Of a stretch of 8,291 nt of DNA, positions 1 to 5,987 are shown one piece after another. Each line of letters starts with the position of its first letter. Positions within the stretch are counted from its first letter, which is position 1. Below the pieces are notes generated by a model, which ran no database searches, was not told where the DNA came from, and saw only the letters and a list, made by a program, of their open reading frames with translations. Made by a program: the position numbers and the translations under genes. The stretch is from DAOOVD01 sp035369845 (GTDB lineage Bacteria > Bacillota > Desulfotomaculia > Desulfotomaculales > Pelotomaculaceae): contig DAOOVD010000077.1 of the NCBI GenBank assembly GCA_035369845.1, forward strand, positions 1-8,291, written 5' to 3'.

Positions 1-32
1 ATGAACATGCAAAAAAAACTTGCCTGGCAGGA

Positions 33-227
33 CTACTTTATGAGCAAGATTACATCATACCCAGGAAGCTGGTTATTGATAAAATACTTCTTCAAGCCTA
101 TCTGGAACACGACGCTCTTCACCAGTTTTTGATTCTCGTATACGTCCACCTGGTCGGCCATCGCTGCCGGGATGGCTGAGAGCAGGAGAAGCATCAGGGC
201 AACGATTAAAAGCTTAACTTTTCTCAA
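33..227 (-). pseudogene. Truncated stalk-domain surface protein, copy D
   Basis: The reading frame starts with TTG at 227, seven bases after a strong AAAAGGAGG site. It encodes a Sec signal peptide of about 24 residues (Lys/Arg start, long Leu-rich core, AMA|DQ cleavage site). The next ~17 residues (to SVVF) match the full-length protein at 2700-3635. After that the protein resembles the first strand of a stalk domain only loosely (IGLKKYFINNQLPG against IGVPYYVVDGKTPG). It then reaches a TAG stop at 33-35 where the family continues with a conserved MD-x-P...GRTFVPVR segment. At 64 residues, against 311 in copy A, it cannot form a complete stalk domain. It is either a decayed copy or a recombination product joined to unrelated sequence near 75-85. 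The window edge prevents checking whether the rest of the gene resumes further left in another frame. Confidence 0.7.
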
Positions 228-309
228 AACGATTCCTCCTTTTCGATTATTGGTTCTACTTATTTAGACGCTCGAACAGGTGTTTTTGTTCCCTTGTTTT
301 TCCACCTCC

Positions 310-338
310 AGTATAGCATCAGATATTTGTCGTGGGAA
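310..338 (-). promoter_or_regulatory. Predicted promoter of stalk operon, leader copy 1
   Basis: On the minus strand TTCCCA (333-338) and TATACT (310-315) are separated by 17 bases. The -10 is preceded by TGC, an extended -10 (TGnTATACT). The -35 agrees with TTGACA at four of six positions. The same arrangement is preserved in all three leader copies. The -35 overlaps one arm of a GGGAAC/GTTCCC dyad, so a regulator could bind there; that is inference. Confidence 0.55.
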
Positions 339-364
339 CGGGTGAGATTGAGATTGTTCCCTGA

Positions 365-391
365 AAATGCGAAAACCGGGCGGGTGCCCGA
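365..391 (-). terminator. Hairpin terminator at slot border, copy 1
   Basis: On the minus strand a stem (TCGGGC / GCCCGG with one U-G pair and an ACCC loop, 376-391) is followed by TTTTCGCATTTT. It is the weakest of the three copies. Because HigBA is on the plus strand here, the terminator has no co-directional toxin gene to end. It could only stop transcripts running leftwards out of the 1137-2678 gene and antisense through higBA. Confidence 0.5.
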
Positions 392-429
392 CAGTTATCA
401 TAAACCTTTTAAATCAGGTGGTTTTTCTA

Positions 430-458
430 TTGACTTAACATCATTAATGATGTATTTT
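430..458 (+). promoter_or_regulatory. higBA promoter
   Basis: TTGACT (430-435), a 17-base spacer and TATTTT (453-458) form a good sigma-A type promoter. It is about 25 bases upstream of the higB start. It is the strongest -35 match seen in the window. Confidence 0.75.
438..453. promoter_or_regulatory. Palindromic operator in higBA promoter spacer
   Basis: ACATCATTAATGATGT is a perfect 16-base palindrome filling almost the whole spacer between the -35 and -10 boxes. HigA-type antitoxins repress their own operons by binding such palindromes, so this is a strong candidate for the HigA autoregulatory operator. The palindrome is directly visible; the binding protein is inferred. Confidence 0.75.
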
Positions 459-483
459 TAATCCAAAAAGAGAATAATATATC

Positions 484-822
484 GTGAGGATGCCTGGCTT
501 GAAACTGCAAACCTATCATACAAGCGGAGGCAAGGACTTAATAATAGAATATCTCGACAGCTTGCCTAAAGATGAATCCGCACTGGGATACGCAATATTA
601 GAAATGATTGCCAATAGGGGATTTGAAGCGCTGGAATTGCTGGATACGCGCCAGATTAGAGGTAAGCTTTGGGAAATCAAATTTCGCAGGAAAAACAGGA
701 TTTTTTACGCTGTAATTGAAAATGGATGCGTTTATTTATTGCACGCCTGCAAAAAACAAAAGGGAAAGGCTGAAATTTACGAAATTGAAACCGCTCTGCA
801 AAGAATGAAAGAAATACTGTAA
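484..822 (+). CDS. higB: HigB-type toxin, RelE superfamily (phage Gp49-like)
   Basis: This 112-residue protein is the expected size for the HigB/Gp49-like branch of RelE-fold mRNA interferases, which cleave mRNA on the ribosome. The family pattern is clear in the C-terminal half: GKLWEIKFRRKNRIFY (about residues 60-76), then VYLLHACKKQKGKA and a final helix EIYEIETALQRMKEIL. The start is GTG at 484; an in-frame ATG two codons later (490) is an alternative, and neither has a strong ribosome binding site. The toxin comes first in the operon, as is usual for higBA. The antitoxin gene follows after a 12-base gap. The pair sits between leader copy 1 and the 3' end of a CARDB gene, and is the only TA module here on the plus strand. 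It looks intact and functional. Confidence 0.88.
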   Translation: MRMPGLKLQTYHTSGGKDLIIEYLDSLPKDESALGYAILEMIANRGFEALELLDTRQIRGKLWEIKFRRKNRIFYAVIENGCVYLLHACKKQKGKAEIYEIETALQRMKEIL

Positions 823-834
823 GGAGGTCAAACA

Positions 835-1161
835 ATGCCATTTCATGAAATTGATATAACTAATATTATAAAGCAAAAATGTAATTCCGACCCCGAGTTT
901 AAGAAGGCTTATCAGCAAGCGAGCGCTGAGCTTGACTTAATTGCACAAATAATAAAAACCAGAAAAGAAAAGGGCCTGACACAAAAAGAGTTAGCAGAAA
1001 AAGCAGGGCTGACACAGCAAATGGTGTCCAGAATCGAAAAAAGAGAGTGCGCGCCTAACTATCGAAATCTGATTAAAATAGCTGATGCTCTGGATTCTAA
1101 AATCCAACTGGTAGGCACAAGTGAAAGTAAACAACCTCAAAAATTGCCCCTGTCCAGGTAA
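835..1161 (+). CDS. higA: HigA-type antitoxin, XRE-family DNA-binding protein
   Basis: The ATG at 835 follows an excellent AAGGAGGT site (821-828) that overlaps the higB stop, so the two genes are translationally linked. Residues ~40-90 form a helix-turn-helix of the XRE/HTH_3 family: TRKEKGLTQKELAEKAGLTQ, then QMVSRIEKRECAPNYRNLIK and the capping helix IADALDSKIQLV. HigA neutralises HigB and represses the operon; the palindrome at 438-453 is its likely site. The last residues (KLPLSR and stop) are read from DNA that is antisense to the 3' end of the CARDB gene on the other strand, overlapping it by 25 bases. The C-terminal tail was therefore probably altered when the module joined this site; it lies outside the HTH. 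Confidence 0.9.
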   Translation: MPFHEIDITNIIKQKCNSDPEFKKAYQQASAELDLIAQIIKTRKEKGLTQKELAEKAGLTQQMVSRIEKRECAPNYRNLIKIADALDSKIQLVGTSESKQPQKLPLSR

Positions 1162-2678
1162 AGCGTGCCTGTCTTGCTGCCGCCAGCGCTGCGGATGGCC
1201 ACGCTCACCGGCACGGCGCGGTCGGGGCCGTCATCGGCCCGCTTGACGAACGCGGTCACAGTCACAGTGCCGCCGCTCTCGACACTTAAGGTGTCTATGC
1301 CCGCCGTAACGGATATGTCCGTGCAGGGTTCCTCGGCGTAATACGAAACCTCCATCCGGTTGTCCCCCGGCCAGTCTCCCGTCAGAAAATTTATCTCGTT
1401 GGGCGGGTTGTCGCCGTCGGGGTTGACCATCGCGGCCACGCTGTAGGTGTCTCCCCCGTCGGGCGTGAAGCTGAAGGGCAATTGCTTGCTCTCGCCTGCG
1501 GCAAGGTCGGTTGTGATTGTGTTCTCGTCGAGAACCGTGCCGTCGGAATGTCTCACGCGCCAGACGGTCTTGACGTTAGTGAAGCTCTTTTCGGATTCGT
1601 TTTTGACGGTTATGACGCCGCTGGTTAGCTGGTTTGGCTGGCCTGGGTCGGGGCTGAGGGTTATGCCGGTGACTTTGAGGTTTAACTGTTCTTCCACTAT
1701 CAACCGCGCTGTTCCCTGGATTTCTTTGCCGTTGGCCGTGTATGTCGCAACCACTCTGGTCATTCCGGGAGCTTTGCCCGTGGCCAGGCCGGTGTCGGCG
1801 CCGATAGAGGCTATGGATGTGTCCTCCACGGTCCACGCGCTCGATTTCGTCACGTCCTGGCCGTTACCGGCTAATAAGCCTTTTGGATAGTATGTCGCCT
1901 TGTACTGCCGGCTGCCTCCAACATTGACGGTTGCTACAGGTGGAGTAACCAGGAGCATCGGCTGGTCAAGCAAACCGTCGGGATACAGCGGTATGGTCAC
2001 GTACCAGAGGCTTCCGTTCTGGTCGCGGTGCCACATGCGGCCCATCCCCCAGGCGTACCGCGTGGGCGGGGCCAGGATGTGGACGTACTGCTCTATGTTG
2101 CCGTAAAAATCTCTGTTACCCTCTTCGTTTATGGTGTCCCAGTTAATGACGTAGCCGTTGCTGTCAACACCGTAAGAGCGGTCTATCAGGCCCATCACTA
2201 TGTTCCCGTAATATTTGGAGTCACCGTCGCCGGGAAATTTAGCAAATTGCGGATTGCTCAGTGCAATTAAGGATTTATTCGGTTCTTTCCACGGCCTACT
2301 CACCCAATCCCGGCTGGCGGACTCGTCAAACCCGGCGAACTTGTCGGCGGGAAAGTCCATGTTGGTGTAGTCCTCGCCGTAGTAGGTGTAGCCGATATAG
2401 CGGTACTGGCCGTCTTTCTGGTCTCCGTGGGGCCGGCCGTAGGTCAGAAAGCCGTAGCTATAACCGTTTTCGTCGGTCTTTGCGCTCAGGCTCGGGAGGG
2501 TGACGTAATGAATGGGGTCACCGTTAAAATTATATATCCCCTGATAATAACCACCGCAATTTTGTAAGGCATCGTTTATGGCTATTTCTGAATCAAACAG
2601 CGTTCCCGAGAACGCCGTGCCTGCAAAGGCGGCCAAAAGAAAAAAGACCGCCGTTATTACGGACAATCTTTTAAGCAT
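1137..2678 (-). CDS. Exported multidomain surface protein with Big_2 and CARDB domains, copy A
   Basis: The ATG at 2678 follows GGGGAGG about 11 bases upstream, 21 bases after the stalk gene stop, so the two form an operon. The 513-residue product has a signal peptide (residues 1-24, MLKRLS then a hydrophobic core). An aromatic- and Gly-rich N-terminal region (~30-235) carries RYIGYTYYGEDYTNMDFP and ILAPPTRYAWGMGRMWH. Next come a Big_2 immunoglobulin-like domain (~241-328, VNVGGSRQYKATY...AWTVEDTSIASI...GLATGKAPG), a CARDB domain (~333-445, ending NPPNEINFLTGDWPGDN) and part of another Ig-like domain (~451-513). It stops abruptly at LYLDRGNF where that last domain should continue, and the stop lies in DNA shared with higA. 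The gene is therefore 3'-truncated by the HigBA junction. The protein is probably cell-surface or secreted; its function is unknown. It is the best preserved copy in the window. Confidence 0.85.
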   Translation of the reverse strand: MLKRLSVITAVFFLLAAFAGTAFSGTLFDSEIAINDALQNCGGYYQGIYNFNGDPIHYVTLPSLSAKTDENGYSYGFLTYGRPHGDQKDGQYRYIGYTYYGEDYTNMDFPADKFAGFDESASRDWVSRPWKEPNKSLIALSNPQFAKFPGDGDSKYYGNIVMGLIDRSYGVDSNGYVINWDTINEEGNRDFYGNIEQYVHILAPPTRYAWGMGRMWHRDQNGSLWYVTIPLYPDGLLDQPMLLVTPPVATVNVGGSRQYKATYYPKGLLAGNGQDVTKSSAWTVEDTSIASIGADTGLATGKAPGMTRVVATYTANGKEIQGTARLIVEEQLNLKVTGITLSPDPGQPNQLTSGVITVKNESEKSFTNVKTVWRVRHSDGTVLDENTITTDLAAGESKQLPFSFTPDGGDTYSVAAMVNPDGDNPPNEINFLTGDWPGDNRMEVSYYAEEPCTDISVTAGIDTLSVESGGTVTVTAFVKRADDGPDRAVPVSVAIRSAGGSKTGTLYLDRGNF

Positions 2679-2699
2679 TATTCGTATTACCTCCCCGTT

Positions 2700-3635
2700 T
2701 TAATTTGTGTGCCAGACTTGGAATTCTACCGTGTAACCACCGCCGCCACCAACCCTCACGGCCATGCCGTTAGGCGCATTAAAGGTTGTGATCGGGCAAT
2801 ATATAGGATTTTCACGAGATCCATTTTCTGCTGCATACTGTACCTTTTTCGCGTAATCAATCGCCTTCTCTACCGTCTCCTGGTCAACGGCCTGCGAAAG
2901 TATGCTCCGGGCATCAGCGTACTGCCGCTCCAGGTCGCCTTTTTTGAGCTGGATCAGAAAGTCAATTTGACCTTTTGGATACGTAAAATCATACCCAAAC
3001 GTCAAATCTGTTTTTGCCGGAATGCTGTACCCGCCGTAAGGTAATTGCGTTGCCGTCTGCGTAGACTGTTCAGGTTCCTGCTGCTCTTGCACTTGGTTCA
3101 GCCAATCCACCGCCGCGCTCACGTCCGGCTTCGGCTCGCCCGCCGGCCAGCATATCACTGTCTGTGTAGCCTCGTCCCAGTCCACTTCGTACCCCAGACC
3201 ATCGGCAACGTATCTCGCCGGCAGCATCGTGCGCCCTGGATCAACCAGCATGGGAGCAACGTCGATAGCCTTCGCTGCGCCGTTACTGACCACTTCGGAC
3301 TTGCCGATGGTCATGCTCAGAACGGCTTTGGCCCCTTTCAGAGTAGCCGTTTGAGTGCCGTTGTCCCAGAAAATGTTGCTGTCGTCAACCCCCAGGGCGT
3401 TGCCCAGGAACCTCACTGGGACGAAGGTACGGTCGTTGTGGATGAACGGCGCGACGTCCATCTTCACGCCGGGGGTTTTACCGTCCACAACGTAATAGGG
3501 CACGCCGATCTTGAATACCACGGACTTGACCAGCTTCTGGTTCTCGTAAACGTCAACCTGGTCGGCCATCGCTGCCGGGATGGCTGAGAGCAGGAGAAGC
3601 ATCAGGGCAACGATTAAAAGCTTAACTTTTCTCAA
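2700..3635 (-). CDS. Exported protein with copper amine oxidase N-terminal-like stalk domain, copy A
   Basis: The start is TTG at 3635, seven bases after AAAAGGAGG; no better ATG exists and the signal peptide begins here. The 311-residue protein has a signal peptide (1-24, AMA|DQ) and a stalk domain of the Cu_amine_oxidN1 type (~28-165). Its two hallmark segments are MDVAPFI..DRTFVPVRFLG (~59-79) and IDVAPMLVDPGRTMLPARYV followed by DWDEATQTVICWP. A Gln/Glu-rich linker follows, then a C-terminal region of about 110 residues ending in a Gly-rich strand (VRVGGGGGYTVEF), for which I recognise no family. Stalk domains of this kind are common in exported proteins of Firmicutes and do not imply amine oxidase activity. 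The protein is co-transcribed with the CARDB protein downstream and probably acts with it at the cell surface; that partnership is inferred from the repeated gene pair. Confidence 0.88.
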   Translation of the reverse strand: MRKVKLLIVALMLLLLSAIPAAMADQVDVYENQKLVKSVVFKIGVPYYVVDGKTPGVKMDVAPFIHNDRTFVPVRFLGNALGVDDSNIFWDNGTQTATLKGAKAVLSMTIGKSEVVSNGAAKAIDVAPMLVDPGRTMLPARYVADGLGYEVDWDEATQTVICWPAGEPKPDVSAAVDWLNQVQEQQEPEQSTQTATQLPYGGYSIPAKTDLTFGYDFTYPKGQIDFLIQLKKGDLERQYADARSILSQAVDQETVEKAIDYAKKVQYAAENGSRENPIYCPITTFNAPNGMAVRVGGGGGYTVEFQVWHTN

Positions 3636-3717
3636 AACGATTCCTCCTTTTCGATTATTGGTTCTACTTATTTAGACGCTCGAACAGGTGTTTTTGTTCC
3701 CTTGTTTTTCCACCTCC

Positions 3718-3746
3718 AGTATAGCATCAGATATTTGTCGTGGGAA
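3718..3746 (-). promoter_or_regulatory. Predicted promoter of stalk operon A
   Basis: On the minus strand TTCCCA (3741-3746), a 17-base spacer and TATACT (3718-3723) with an extended -10 TGC. A start near 3711 would give a 5' UTR of about 75 bases before the TTG. Within that UTR GAAC and GTTC (3682-3685 and 3696-3699) can form a short stem. No known riboswitch class was recognised. Confidence 0.55.
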
Positions 3747-3770
3747 CGGGTGAGATTGAGATTGTTCCCT

Positions 3771-3801
3771 GAAAATACGAAAGCCAGGCGGGTGCCCGGC
3801 T
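3771..3801 (-). terminator. Hairpin terminator after PIN module, copy 2
   Basis: On the minus strand an 8-base stem AGCCGGGC / GCCTGGCT with ACCC loop (3782-3801, one G-U pair) is followed by TTCGTATTTT. Compared with the copy at 7390-7405 the stem sequence differs but pairing is kept. It lies 60-90 bases after the PIN toxin stop and just before the operon A promoter, so it would separate the two units. Confidence 0.65.
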
Positions 3802-3859
3802 GTTATAATGAACCCAAAAACGGGAATATTTTCTGTTTTTGTTGTCCATACGTCGGGCA

Positions 3860-4315
3860 TCATCCTGACATTGGGTGAACCTGCTTAACCCAACGAAAAA
3901 AATCTTTCGGCGTTCCGATGGGAATTCCTCTGAATTCTTTTAATGCCAACATATGTGAACCATCTTCAGTAATAATGTACTCCGCGTTACCGGCAATCGC
4001 CGCCCAGAGAAAATTATCGTCGTCCCTGTCCTTTGTTACATACGGCCAATCTTCTGGCATATCGGGTACTTTTCTGCCAACCGAAAACATATAGTCCAAA
4101 AATACTTTCGCTTCTTCCGCCCTAAAACCCGGCTTTTTCATATAATAATCAGCCAACCTGTCAATTATCTCGCTGGCTTCTCGATAAGTAAAATCATTCC
4201 ATACAAGCAACAACAATCCTTCGTAGACAAACCTCGCGATACGCGTATAGCTGTATATTGAAGGGATCAAGACATTCGTGTCAATTACCACTGGAACGAC
4301 GGGCTTCTCTAACAT
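3860..4315 (-). CDS. PIN-domain ribonuclease toxin of a type II TA module
   Basis: The 151-residue protein is a PIN-domain nuclease of the PIN_3 / COG1569-like group of putative toxins. The acidic metal-binding residues are visible: D12 in VVIDTNVLI, E46 in YREASEII, the cluster D96-D100 in KDRDDDNFLWAAIAG and D118 in IITEDGSHML. Strand-loop order and length fit the family. The start is ATG at 4315 with GGAAGG about nine bases upstream; a GTG a few codons later, before the VVID strand, cannot be excluded. The gene overlaps the upstream antitoxin gene by 35 bases, a typical coupled arrangement. It looks intact. Such toxins cut RNA and are held inactive by the partner antitoxin. The gene is followed by the conserved border hairpin and leader copy 2. 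Confidence 0.85.
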   Translation of the reverse strand: MLEKPVVPVVIDTNVLIPSIYSYTRIARFVYEGLLLLVWNDFTYREASEIIDRLADYYMKKPGFRAEEAKVFLDYMFSVGRKVPDMPEDWPYVTKDRDDDNFLWAAIAGNAEYIITEDGSHMLALKEFRGIPIGTPKDFFRWVKQVHPMSG

Positions 4316-4466
4316 CTTTTCTTGCCTTCCTGACCGCTTCCTTAATCTCTTTTTGAGTCAATCCGGAAACAGCCACACTTTTCGCAAATTTTTTATGCAA
4401 TCCTCTAATCTGTTCTTTTAATTCGCTCGCCTTTGTTTTTTTTGCTGTGGCTGGCAATTCAATCAC
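4281..4466 (-). CDS. Small antitoxin partner of the PIN toxin
   Basis: This 61-residue, highly charged and helical protein starts with GTG at 4466 behind AAGGGAAAG. It has an N-terminal Lys-rich part (ATAKKTKASELKEQI) and a C-terminal basic helix (KEAVRKARKDVREARR). I do not recognise a named antitoxin family. The assignment rests on size, charge, position immediately upstream, and the 35-base overlap with a clear PIN toxin. The promoter with its dyad at 4500-4529 suggests autoregulation. It shows no resemblance to the antitoxin at 7875-8078, although the two share a homologous promoter region. The annotated frame may have lost or gained N-terminal residues depending on the true start. Confidence 0.7.
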   Translation of the reverse strand: MIELPATAKKTKASELKEQIRGLHKKFAKSVAVSGLTQKEIKEAVRKARKDVREARRSSGN

Positions 4467-4499
4467 CTTTCCCTTATACTTTTAATGTGCTTATTTTAT

Positions 4500-4529
4500 A
4501 TTATAACCTTCTGCTCGTTATATTTCCAA
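4500..4529 (-). promoter_or_regulatory. Promoter and dyad of the PIN module, inside the end of CARDB copy B
   Basis: On the minus strand TTGGAA (4524-4529), an 18-base spacer and TATAAT (4500-4505). The -35 lies in the last codons of the upstream truncated CARDB gene (…NILEI). TATAAC and GTTATA (4517-4522 and 4502-4507) form a perfect dyad with nine bases between, overlapping the -10; it is a likely operator. The block is homologous to the promoter at 8117-8145. Confidence 0.65.
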
Positions 4530-5985
4530 AATATTTTTGTTCCGGTTGTCCCCCGGCCAATCTCCGCTCAGGAAATTTATCTCGTTGGGCGGGTTGTCGT
4601 GGTCGGGGTTGATCATGGCAGCCACGCTGTAGACGCCAGCCGCGTCGGGCGTGAAGCTGAAGGGCAATTGCTTGCTCTCGCCCGCCGCGAGGCGGTCGGT
4701 CACGATTGTCCCCTCGTCCAGCACGGTGCCGTCGGAATGCCTGACGCGCCAGACCGTCCGCACCCACTGCAAGTCTCTCTCGGAATCGTTCAGGACGGTG
4801 ACCGCGCCGCTGGTAAGATGGCCGGGCTCGCCGGGATCGGGGGACAGGGTGATGTCGGTGACTTTGAGGTTGACTGCTTCTCCCTGCACCTCAGCGAATT
4901 TCGTATTATTAATGCTCGTCAACTCCGACCAGTCCATGCTGCCCCACACATCTAACGGAAGTATTCTTTCCAGCGTGGTATTTACGGCTGCGCCTATCTT
5001 CACGGGGCCGCCGTCAGCCGTCCAGTCGAAATCCGCTTCCAGGACATCTTCTTCTCTGCCGCCTTTGACGCTGTACCAATAAACGTTGCTCAGCCCCGGC
5101 ACGGGCTGCAGGTTTTTAACCTGTACCAGCTTGCCGTTGACCGCAACGCCGAAGGGAACGGCGTAGTCCTGAGCAAGCTCCGTCCTGCCGCCTATCGCGT
5201 CAAAAAGCTCTCTCGCCTGCGGGTCGGATAAGAACGAAGCGTCAGGCTCGGCCTTCAACACTACTTTACCGGTGTAGGTCTGTCCTGTCTGGGCTTTCTG
5301 ACCCTGGGGCACACCGGGATCGATGCTCTCCACGATGAAGTCGGGAATGATGTCCCACCTCACGGTGATGGTGTCGTAGTAGGGTACGCCGCCTCTGTAA
5401 TGCCAGTGTCTTACCGTACCGACTAGGCCGGGCTTGGGTTCGGCCAATACCTTGAAGTAGTCTCTTATTTTGCTGAAGTCACCCCGGAAGGCGGGGTTGT
5501 TGGCGAAGCTGTTACCCGCACCAGGGAAGCCGATGCGGTTGTGGTAAGTCTGCAGGGTCTTTTGGATGACGGACCAGGTGTAGTCGGAAATGGTACCGGA
5601 ATCTTGCCATTCACAACGGTTCTCACTCCACGGCTGGTAAATCATATCACGCCTTGCTGGGGCGATCTGGTTGGGCGCGTCGTTGGGAAACCAGTCGTTG
5701 GAGAAGTCGCTCCAGTCGGCGGTTTTACCCAGATAGCGCGGTTCTTCTCCGGGGTGGCCCAGGTCGATGCCGTTGGCGCTCTGCCAATCCTTTCCGTCCG
5801 CGTCGGGCGGGGCGGGTTTCCAGTCGTTATTTTGTATATCCGTTGGCAGGCCGTAGACCAGTTGGCCCCGGTCGAGGCGGGCTTGTAAGCCATGTCTCTC
5901 TGAGGGTAAACCGGTAATCTGAAGTATTCGCTGTAGTTTGTCGCTGCTGTCTGCCCTGGCCGGAACAGCTGATACCGACTTATAA
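4518..5985 (-). pseudogene. CARDB surface protein, copy B, lacking signal peptide and frameshifted
   Basis: The 3' part is open from 5645 (375 residues). The same frame extends upstream to the homopolymer at 5866-5869, and the other frame continues the protein back to about 5985. Restoring one G in that run (reading TGGQLVYGLP) joins …YFRLPVYPQRDMAYKPAS to LVYGLPTDIQNNDWKPAP in one protein of about 490 residues. It parallels copy A: PRYLGKTADWSDFSNDWFP matches RYIGYTYYGEDYTNMDFP, and the CARDB domain (SKQLPFSFTP…NPPNEINFL) is nearly the same. It has no Big_2 domain but a different middle segment (~PDFIVESIDPG to ADFDWTADGG). No start codon or signal peptide remains, because the RelE toxin gene ends at 5988 directly against it. 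The 3' end is cut at GDNRNKNILEI. It is probably silent. Confidence 0.8.
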
Positions 5986-5987
5986 AA

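Larger units (their letters stand above)
148..406 (-). repeat. Leader repeat, copy 1 (terminator, promoter, UTR, signal peptide)
   Basis: Positions 148-368 appear identical to 3556-3776, about 221 bases. The repeat covers the first ~26 codons of the stalk gene, the TTG start, the ribosome binding site, the UTR and the promoter. A looser match continues through the hairpin to about 406 (gcccg-acagttat-cataaacc here, gcccg-gctgttat-aatgaacc in copy 2). Beyond 406 the sequence is unrelated to the other copies, because the HigBA module begins there. Confidence 0.9.
3556..3814 (-). repeat. Leader repeat, copy 2
   Basis: This is the same unit as 148-406, with 3556-3776 apparently identical to 148-368. 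It includes GTTCCC (3696-3701), GGGAAC (3742-3747) and GTTCCC (3764-3769) on the plus strand, a possible regulatory dyad array conserved in all copies. The conserved part ends at about 3814 (gttataatgaacc). The PIN module begins beyond it. This copy drives the best preserved operon. Confidence 0.9.

Noticed and set aside
1447..3587. Several plus-strand open frames of 60-180 codons opposite the surface-protein genes
   Set aside because: They are antisense shadows of high-GC coding sequence on the minus strand: no ribosome binding sites, no domain patterns, Arg/Pro/Ser-rich composition.
3640..3711. Riboswitch in the surface-operon 5' UTR
   Set aside because: The UTR is about 75 bases with only short stems and matches no riboswitch consensus I can recognise.
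3672..3863. Minus-strand frame of 63 codons covering the border hairpin and promoter
   Set aside because: It crosses the terminator and promoter of the leader, has no ribosome binding site, and is not conserved in the other leader copies.
4485..5888. Plus-strand open frames opposite CARDB copy B
   Set aside because: They follow the codon structure of the minus-strand gene and repeat in the other copies as reverse-strand reflections; no independent coding evidence.
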